DNA of 47,722 bases from an uncultured Bacteroidia bacterium (lineage in GTDB: Bacteria > Bacteroidota > Bacteroidia > J057 > CALAJH01). A program made the position numbers and the translations under genes. Every line of letters begins with the position of its first letter. The first letter of the stretch is position 1. This document shows, one piece after another, positions 42,478-47,722 of the stretch. Location of the stretch: NCBI GenBank assembly GCA_937922655.1, contig CALAJH010000044.1, positions 1 through 47,722 of the forward strand. Direction: 5' to 3'. The notes under the pieces are model-generated. The model searched no databases and was not told the origin of the DNA. It worked only from the letters and a program-made list of their open reading frames with translations.

Positions 42478-43366
42478 ACAACTGACAAAAATTTACGGCG
42501 AACAACGGGCCGTCGACGAACTCGATTTTACCCTTCGCCCCGGGGAAATCACGGGTTTTTTGGGGCCGAACGGCGCGGGCAAATCCACCACCCTCAAAAT
42601 GATTGCGGGCTTTTTGCGCCCCAGCTCCGGCGACGTGCTTCTCGACGGCTATTCGGTAACCCAAACCCCCCTCGAAATCAGCAAACGCATCGGTTACCTG
42701 CCCGAACACAACCCCCTTTATTTGGATATGTACGTCCACGAGTTTTTGACGTTCTGCGCCCGGCTTTTCGGACTTAAAGACGTCAAACGCCGCGTGACCG
42801 AAACCATCGAACTCGTCGGCCTGCAACTCGAACAACACAAAAAAATCGGGGCTTTGAGCAAAGGCTATCGACAAAGGGTGGGATTGGCGCATGCGATGAT
42901 TCATCGGCCCGCGGCCCTGTTGTTGGACGAACCGACCAGCCACCTCGACCCCAATCAACTTCACGAGGTGCGAAAAGTGATTCGCGAAGCGGGACGGGAC
43001 AAAATCATGCTTTTTTCGTCGCATATTTTGAGCGAGGTCGAGGCCGTGGCCGACCGCGTCGTCATCATCCACCGGGGCAAGCTCATTGCCGACACCCCCA
43101 TCGGCGAACTTGCCTCGCGCTTCGGCGTTGAAACGGTGGTTTTCTTTGAAACCCGTTTTTCGGGCTTCGACCCCTCCCCACTCGAACGCCTGCCCGACGT
43201 GCGCAAAATTGAAAAACTCTCCGAAACCACTTGGAACGTCTACGCACAATCCGACGTTCGCGAACACATCGGCCAAGAGGCCGTCCGTCAAAACAACCCC
43301 GTCATTCAACTTAGTCAAAAAACGGCCTCGCTCGAAGAAATTTTCCAACGGGCCACGGCCCATTAA
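42461..43366 (+). CDS. gldA: GldA-type ABC transporter ATPase
   Basis: The product is 301 residues from ATG 42461. Walker A GPNGAGKS at 35-42, signature LSKGYRQRVGLA, Walker B ALLLDEPTSHLD, switch His in FSSHIL, then about 85 residues of C-terminal extension typical of GldA. The stretch IGYLPEHNPLYLDMYVHEF is characteristic of the Bacteroidota gliding-associated GldA set. GldA works with GldF and GldG in a gliding-linked exporter; those genes are not adjacent, so the gliding link is inference. Overlaps cinA by 17 bases in another frame. Confidence 0.88.
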   Translation: MELAVKQLTKIYGEQRAVDELDFTLRPGEITGFLGPNGAGKSTTLKMIAGFLRPSSGDVLLDGYSVTQTPLEISKRIGYLPEHNPLYLDMYVHEFLTFCARLFGLKDVKRRVTETIELVGLQLEQHKKIGALSKGYRQRVGLAHAMIHRPAALLLDEPTSHLDPNQLHEVRKVIREAGRDKIMLFSSHILSEVEAVADRVVIIHRGKLIADTPIGELASRFGVETVVFFETRFSGFDPSPLERLPDVRKIEKLSETTWNVYAQSDVREHIGQEAVRQNNPVIQLSQKTASLEEIFQRATAH

Positions 43367-43562
43367 CAACGCCCGCATCGGGGCGGCAAATCGTTTCGTT
43401 CGTCGGCGATGTTTTCATTGCCCGTCAAAATCCGTACATTGAATTGTATCTTTTGATGTTTTTGTAAAAAAATTTATTCGATTTGGATGTACGGGACGCG
43501 TACAAAAAGGTTTTAAAAATTCATCGAAAGCGTAAGTCGTCGTTGCGCTTGGGGGTAAATGC

Positions 43563-43570
43563 GTATCTTT
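43563..43570 (+). promoter_or_regulatory. -7 promoter element at a leaderless kinase gene
   Basis: TATCTTTG is a full TAnnTTTG match only five bases before ATG 43576, predicting transcription starting at or next to the start codon. The upstream element is unclear, so an additional promoter further upstream is possible. Confidence 0.4.
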
Positions 43571-43575
43571 GGCTT

Positions 43576-44904
43576 ATGCGGGTAAGGCACAAACTGACGT
43601 TGATATTTTTGTTGCTGATGGTTTCGAGTATACTTGTGACCATCAGTTTTTCAATAATTTTTGTACGCAAACACTTGTCGGAACGCAGGGCGGAATCGCT
43701 GACGTTGGAGGCGGGGCGGATGGAAAATTATTTGTTGATGCGCGGAGGCGAGTTTTGGCTCGACGACCGGGAACGGGCGGCGTTTGGAAGTTTGTTTTCG
43801 TCGTCGCCGTCGCTTTACGACGACACGGGGGTCAGGATTTACGGTACGGGTCCAACGTGGGTTCCGGCGACGGGAAGCCGTATTGACAAAACGGGCGTCG
43901 AGGTCGTCAAACGCGTGGCGGCCGGCCCCGTGGCGTACGTCCGACTTTTCCACCCGCGCTCGGATTTGGACGCCGAACTGGCGCCCATACGCTGGATTAT
44001 ATATTACGCGATGTTTTTGAGTACGGTGTTGGTGTGTGTGTTCGGGGTGTTGTTTGCGTACTATGTAACCCGTCCGTTGGTTCGGGTGTCGCGGGCGGCG
44101 GCGAACATCGAGGCCGGCGAATCCTTCGCCGCTTTGGCCGACGTGCGCCGAAAAGACGAACTCGGAACCTTGGCCCGAGCCATCGAAACCCTTTCGTCCA
44201 AACTGCACGAAGAAAACCTGCGTCTCAAACGCCTGCACGACCAACAAACCCGCTTTTACGCCGACGTTACCCACGAAATCGCCAATCCCGTTCACAACCT
44301 GCTCACAACGGTCGAAGTCATGGAAATCGGCGGCGCGTCGCCAAAATATTTGGCGGCCCTGCGTTCCAACGCCGAACGCCTTATTCGTCTCTTCAACGAT
44401 ATGCTCACGCTCGTTCGCTACGATTCCGACCCCGGTTTTATTCAAAAAAGCCGTTTCGATTTGCAAAAACCCTTGAACGAGACTTATACGGCCTATCTGC
44501 CGTCGGCCGAAGCCAAAGGTTTGACGTTGAAATACACGCCGGCGACGACGTCGCCACTGTGGGTCTCGGCCGACGAACGACGCATCGCCCAAGTGCTCGA
44601 CAACCTCGTTTCCAACGCCGTCAAATACACCGCCGAAGGAACGGTGGAGCTTTTTGTTGCCGACGCGGGGGGGTGGTTGCGCGTGGGCGTGCGCGACACG
44701 GGGCCGGGCATCGAGGCCGAACACGTCGCCCGGCTTACCGACCGCTTTTATCGCACCGAGCCGTCGCGTTCGCGCCAAGGCGGCGGAACGGGACTGGGTC
44801 TGGCCGTCGTACATTCGATTCTTCGGGCGCACGGCGCCTCCTTGGACATCGACACCGCCCCCGGAAACGGCGCCACTTTCTCCTTTCTTTTGGCCAAAGC
44901 CTGA
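43576..44904 (+). CDS. Membrane-bound HAMP sensor histidine kinase
   Basis: The product is 442 residues from ATG 43576 (MRVRHKLTLIFLLLMVSS); the frame is open back to a TTG at 43483, but the membrane helix and promoter position favour the later start. Two membrane helices (about 5-30 and 140-165) bracket a periplasmic sensor of about 110 residues. A HAMP linker (about 160-215) precedes HisKA with His233 in DVTHEIANPVHNL and an HATPase domain with NAVKYTAEG, DTGPGIEAEH and GGGTGLGLAVV. The usual HELRTPL motif is changed to HEIANPVHNL, still expected to be active. No response regulator is adjacent. Confidence 0.92.
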   Translation: MRVRHKLTLIFLLLMVSSILVTISFSIIFVRKHLSERRAESLTLEAGRMENYLLMRGGEFWLDDRERAAFGSLFSSSPSLYDDTGVRIYGTGPTWVPATGSRIDKTGVEVVKRVAAGPVAYVRLFHPRSDLDAELAPIRWIIYYAMFLSTVLVCVFGVLFAYYVTRPLVRVSRAAANIEAGESFAALADVRRKDELGTLARAIETLSSKLHEENLRLKRLHDQQTRFYADVTHEIANPVHNLLTTVEVMEIGGASPKYLAALRSNAERLIRLFNDMLTLVRYDSDPGFIQKSRFDLQKPLNETYTAYLPSAEAKGLTLKYTPATTSPLWVSADERRIAQVLDNLVSNAVKYTAEGTVELFVADAGGWLRVGVRDTGPGIEAEHVARLTDRFYRTEPSRSRQGGGTGLGLAVVHSILRAHGASLDIDTAPGNGATFSFLLAKA

Positions 44905-45271
44905 TTGAGTTGGGTCGTCGTCAAATCACACCCGCCCATTCGCCCGCGAAAACGGCGCTTGCCGCGTTTTTCGAGCACGGACGTCGAATATAAAGAAATG
45001 GTTATAACATCGAAATTGGCAACCAATTTTGGCGCTCGTGCGTTTAGACGTTAAATGATTTTACAGGCCGCTCAACTCGCGACCGTACCCGGGGGGGTTT
45101 GGTTCGCGGCACAGTTGGCGGCTTTTTTTGTTGTTTAACGATAAAAACCGGCACGGCAATCGCTATCCGATACTGTTCTTTGGTTCGTCGCCAACCCCGC
45201 TTTTAATTTTTGTCGGTGGATATTTTTTGTCGTCGTCGGTTTAAGCCTGTCAATTTTGTAGTTTCGCGCCC
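44905..45271. other. Intergenic region before glyS
   Basis: A 367-base gap with alternating GC- and AT-rich patches and a T7 run at 45125-45131. A near -7 match (TAGTTTCG) lies at 45259-45266, just before glyS. No tRNA, riboswitch or T-box features were recognised. Confidence 0.5.
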
Positions 45272-46792
45272 ATGAACTATTCTGAAGTTTTCGGCAAGGT
45301 CGTTTCGCATTGCAAAGAATACGGATTCATCTTTCCTTCCGGGGAAATCTACGACGGTTTGAGCGCCGTTTACGACTACGGTCCGGCGGGCGTGCAATTG
45401 AAGCGCAATCTTTCGGACGCATGGTGGAAGGCCATGACCCAAAAATTCGACAACATCGTCGGCTTGGACGCGGCCATTCTCATGCCCCCGACGGTATGGA
45501 AAGCCTCGGGGCACGTCGACGCCTTCAACGACCCGCTCATCGACAACAAAGACTCCAAAAAACGTTACCGGGCCGACGTCCTCGTCGAGGATTACATCGA
45601 GAAACTGCTCGAAAAAGCACGCAAAGAAGAAGAAAAACTGATTAAAAAAGGCAAAACGCCCGAAGAAGCGGCCCGGATGCCGCAGGTCAAAAAGTCGGTC
45701 GAAAAAGCGGAGGCCGCCCGAATCCGTTTGGCCGAGGTCGTCAACGCCGGCGACATGCACGCCTTCAAACGGTTGATTGACGATTTGGAAATCGTTTGTC
45801 CGGAATCGGGCACGCGCAACTGGACCGACGTGCGCCAATTCAATTTGATGTTTAAAACGCGCTTGGGCGCCGTGGCCGACGAAGGGGCGGATTTGTATCT
45901 GCGTCCCGAAACGGCCCAAGGCATTTTCGTCAATTTTTTGAACGTGCAAAAGTCGTCGCGAATGAAGGTGCCCTTTGGCGTGGCGCAAATCGGCAAAGCC
46001 TTTCGTAACGAAATCGTGGCCCGCCAGTTCATATTCCGCATGCGCGAATTTGAACAAATGGAAATGCAGTATTTCGTTCGCCCCGGCACCCAAAGCGAAC
46101 ATTACCGTTTTTGGAAAGAGGAGCGTATGCGTTGGCATTTGAGCCTAGGCATCCCCGCCGAACGCCTGCGTTACAAAGACCACGACAAACTGGCCCACTA
46201 CGCCGACGCCGCCACCGACATCGAGTTTTATTACCCCTTCGGCTGGAAAGAAACCGAAGGCATACATTCGCGCACGGACTACGACTTGCGCCGGCACCAA
46301 GAGTTTTCGGGCAAAAAACAAACCTATTTCGACCCCGAAACCCAAGAAAGTTACATTCCCTACGTCGTGGAAACGTCCGTGGGCCTCGACCGAACGGTGC
46401 TCATGCACCTGTGCAACGCCTACGCCGAAGAAGAGGCGCCGACGGCCGAAGGCGGTACGGAAGTGCGAACGGTCTTGCGTTTTCATCCCGCGGTGGCGCC
46501 GACCTACGTGGCCGTACTGCCCTTGGTCAAAAAAGACGGTATGGCCGAAGCCGCCAAATCCATTCACGAACGCCTCAAAAACCGTTTTTTTTCCGCTTAC
46601 GACGAAAAAGACGCCGTCGGACGACGGTATCGTCGCCAAGACGCCAAAGGCACGCCCTTTTGCGTAACCATCGACACCGAAACCCTTTCCGACGGCACGG
46701 TTACCGTCCGCGAACGCGACTCCATGGCCCAAGAACGCGTCTCGACCGACGCGCTCGAAAGCTATCTTGCCGCAAAATCGACGGGCGTTTGA
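45272..46792 (+). CDS. glyS: Glycine--tRNA ligase (dimeric class II type)
   Basis: The product is 506 residues, starting at ATG 45272. It is the single-chain alpha2 form: opening CKEYGFIFPSGEIYDG and AVYDYGPAGVQLK, GHVDAFNDPL near residue 88, a basic helical insert (about 115-155), motif 2 FRNEIVARQFIFRMREFEQM near 250, TDYDLRRHQEFS near 330, motif 3 ETSVGLDRTVLMHL, and the anticodon-binding domain from about 405 with VAVLPLVKK. It charges tRNA-Gly in the cytosol. The next gene starts 39 bases downstream. Confidence 0.97.
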   Translation: MNYSEVFGKVVSHCKEYGFIFPSGEIYDGLSAVYDYGPAGVQLKRNLSDAWWKAMTQKFDNIVGLDAAILMPPTVWKASGHVDAFNDPLIDNKDSKKRYRADVLVEDYIEKLLEKARKEEEKLIKKGKTPEEAARMPQVKKSVEKAEAARIRLAEVVNAGDMHAFKRLIDDLEIVCPESGTRNWTDVRQFNLMFKTRLGAVADEGADLYLRPETAQGIFVNFLNVQKSSRMKVPFGVAQIGKAFRNEIVARQFIFRMREFEQMEMQYFVRPGTQSEHYRFWKEERMRWHLSLGIPAERLRYKDHDKLAHYADAATDIEFYYPFGWKETEGIHSRTDYDLRRHQEFSGKKQTYFDPETQESYIPYVVETSVGLDRTVLMHLCNAYAEEEAPTAEGGTEVRTVLRFHPAVAPTYVAVLPLVKKDGMAEAAKSIHERLKNRFFSAYDEKDAVGRRYRRQDAKGTPFCVTIDTETLSDGTVTVRERDSMAQERVSTDALESYLAAKSTGV

Positions 46793-46831
46793 GCCCCGGC
46801 TTGTCCACTCTTCAACGAAATTTCAACCTTT

Positions 46832-47722
46832 ATGATGTTATTCGATAAAGCAATGAACCTCCTGCTCAAATACGACGACGGGGCGCTCTTGGCCTATCTT
46901 GCCCGAGAGGATTGGGAAGTGGAGGAATGGCTCGACGCCAAAATGCCCGATTACAAAGGGCTGTATTGCGACGTATTGGGACGCGGACGGCGGCGCGTCG
47001 ACCAAAGCATCAAAATACTCCACGGCGAAGCCCAACGCAACAACGACCCCAAAATGGGAAAACGCACCCTGACCTACGGCGGCGCCGTCGTCAAGTACCA
47101 CGACGAGGTACCGATTCACGTCATCATTTATTTTGGTCCCGAACCTTGCACCATGCCCCGGGCATTCGAAGACGGTCAATACCTCATTCGTTACGCCTTG
47201 GTTTCGGCCCGCGACACCGACGCGGAAACCATTTTTGCCGTCGGAACGATTAGCGCCGTAATTTTTTCTTTTCTTTGCAACATTCGACAACGCGAAACGT
47301 ATATTGACAAGGCCTTGCGTCGAATGTTCGAACTGACCCCAACATTCTGGGGACGGCGCAAAGCCATTAATTTACTTTTCATTTTATTACAATTACGAGA
47401 CAAAGCTTTAAGGGATATGGTAAGACAAAAAATCATCGCCATGACCGCCGAAGAAAACCGAAAGGTACTCGAAGGCTCCATCGGCTGGGAACTCGGCTTC
47501 GACAAAGGTCAAAAAGAAGGCTTCGACAAAGGCCAAAAAGAAGGCTTCGACAAAGGCCAAAAAGAAGGCTTCGACAAAGGCCAAAAAGAAAAAGACGAAG
47601 CCTTGCGCCGCGAATTTATTCTCAACCTCAAAGCCGATACGGGATTCGACGACGAACGCATCGCTCGCATCGTCGGCGTTCCCATCGAAACCGTCAGGGC
47701 CGTGCTCGACAACAACGGTACG
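46832..47722 (+). CDS. Rpn-type PD-(D/E)XK nuclease family protein, cut by window end
   Basis: At least 297 codons from ATG 46832 with no stop before the window edge. The first about 130 residues resemble the Rpn/transposase-like nuclease family: YCDVLGRG, then KILHGEAQRNNDPKMGKRTL where the family has a catalytic Glu and Gln, then VPIHVIIYFGPEP. The middle is helical (NLLFILLQLRDKALRDMV). Four perfect or near-perfect copies of GFDKGQKE follow at residues 222-253, then a helical tail with ARIVGVPIETVRAVL, a degenerate helix-turn-helix-like end common in these proteins. Rpn proteins are DNA nucleases promoting RecA-independent recombination; many carry variable GxxKG repeats. Family confidence is moderate. 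Confidence 0.75.
   Translation, partial: MMLFDKAMNLLLKYDDGALLAYLAREDWEVEEWLDAKMPDYKGLYCDVLGRGRRRVDQSIKILHGEAQRNNDPKMGKRTLTYGGAVVKYHDEVPIHVIIYFGPEPCTMPRAFEDGQYLIRYALVSARDTDAETIFAVGTISAVIFSFLCNIRQRETYIDKALRRMFELTPTFWGRRKAINLLFILLQLRDKALRDMVRQKIIAMTAEENRKVLEGSIGWELGFDKGQKEGFDKGQKEGFDKGQKEGFDKGQKEKDEALRREFILNLKADTGFDDERIARIVGVPIETVRAVLDNNGT
47495..47590 (+). repeat. Four tandem 24-bp repeats in the Rpn-type gene
   Basis: The unit encodes GFDKGQKE: 47495-47518, 47519-47542, 47543-47566 and 47567-47590. The first copy differs by one silent base (GGT for GGC); the others are identical. Being a multiple of three, copy-number change would keep the frame. Confidence 0.9.

Noticed and set aside
42461-43366. 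gldA as proof that the organism glides
   Set aside because: A single ATPase without adjacent gldF/gldG is not enough; it supports Bacteroidota affiliation, not motility.
44905-45271. tRNA or T-box leader before glyS
   Set aside because: No cloverleaf, T-loop sequence or T-box motif could be found; only a weak promoter-like element is present.
47495-47590. CRISPR-like array
   Set aside because: The repeats are 24 bp with no spacers, in frame, and encode a peptide repeat.

Overview
The window reads as chromosome of a GC-rich Bacteroidota bacterium, most likely from a Saprospiria-like, type IX secretion (T9SS) lineage. The support is: a gldA-type ABC ATPase; a T9SS type A C-terminal sorting domain; SprB repeats; promoters of the Bacteroidota form TTTG-N19..24-TAnnTTTG; and signal peptides that are followed by Gln at the predicted mature N-terminus in all eight clear cases. 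Genes are dense on both strands. I see no rRNA, tRNA, CRISPR array, prophage or insertion sequence.

Layout. 1-677 is a non-coding, AT-rich stretch with several short inverted repeats. 678-2144 holds a probable dual-OB protein and a DUF488 protein. 2149-4687 (minus) holds a PASTA protein and a seven-repeat SBBP propeller protein. 5078-13706 (plus) holds a lone nuoA, a giant TamB-like protein, an MlaF-type ATPase and a LytS-type histidine kinase. 13900-16992 (minus) holds a lipoprotein and a secreted subtilase. 17152-20558 (minus) is a tight four-gene cluster: CBS/CorC membrane protein, GNAT acetyltransferase, VWA protein and YggS. 20743-23551 (minus) holds a receiver-SpoIIE phosphatase, an outer-membrane-like protein and a DUF4261-like protein. 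23702-25492 (plus) is ftsY followed by two abutting CheY-like genes. 25801-36742 holds two large secreted adhesin-like proteins, a secreted VWA protein and a 1384-residue PAS/GAF histidine kinase. 36844-47722 holds rarA, a secreted cohesin-like/T9SS protein, a secreted metzincin, yicC, cinA, gldA, another histidine kinase, glyS and a truncated Rpn-type nuclease with a 24-bp repeat tract.

The most interesting system is spread across the window. Four unrelated secreted proteins (SBBP propeller, subtilase, SprB-repeat protein, Ig-like-repeat protein) end in the same domain of exactly 86 residues. It carries two dockerin/EF-hand calcium loops (DxNxDGxxxxxD) separated by a conserved GPAR...GTLWQAY...W...FQG...VND insert and finishes with RG(L/F)(S/T)(R/H). 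A fifth secreted gene (38064-38846) looks like a cohesin domain followed by a T9SS type A sorting domain. I infer either a T9SS-anchored cohesin that captures dockerin-tagged enzymes and adhesins on the cell surface (a small cellulosome-like assembly built from non-cellulase cargo), or a terminal tag for sorting. Both readings rest on sequence pattern only.

Housekeeping genes (nuoA, ftsY, rarA, cinA, yicC, glyS, yggS) are interleaved singly with envelope and signalling genes. Three histidine kinases (11439, 30490, 43576) have no adjacent cognate regulator, and two CheY-like regulators and one receiver-phosphatase have no adjacent kinase.
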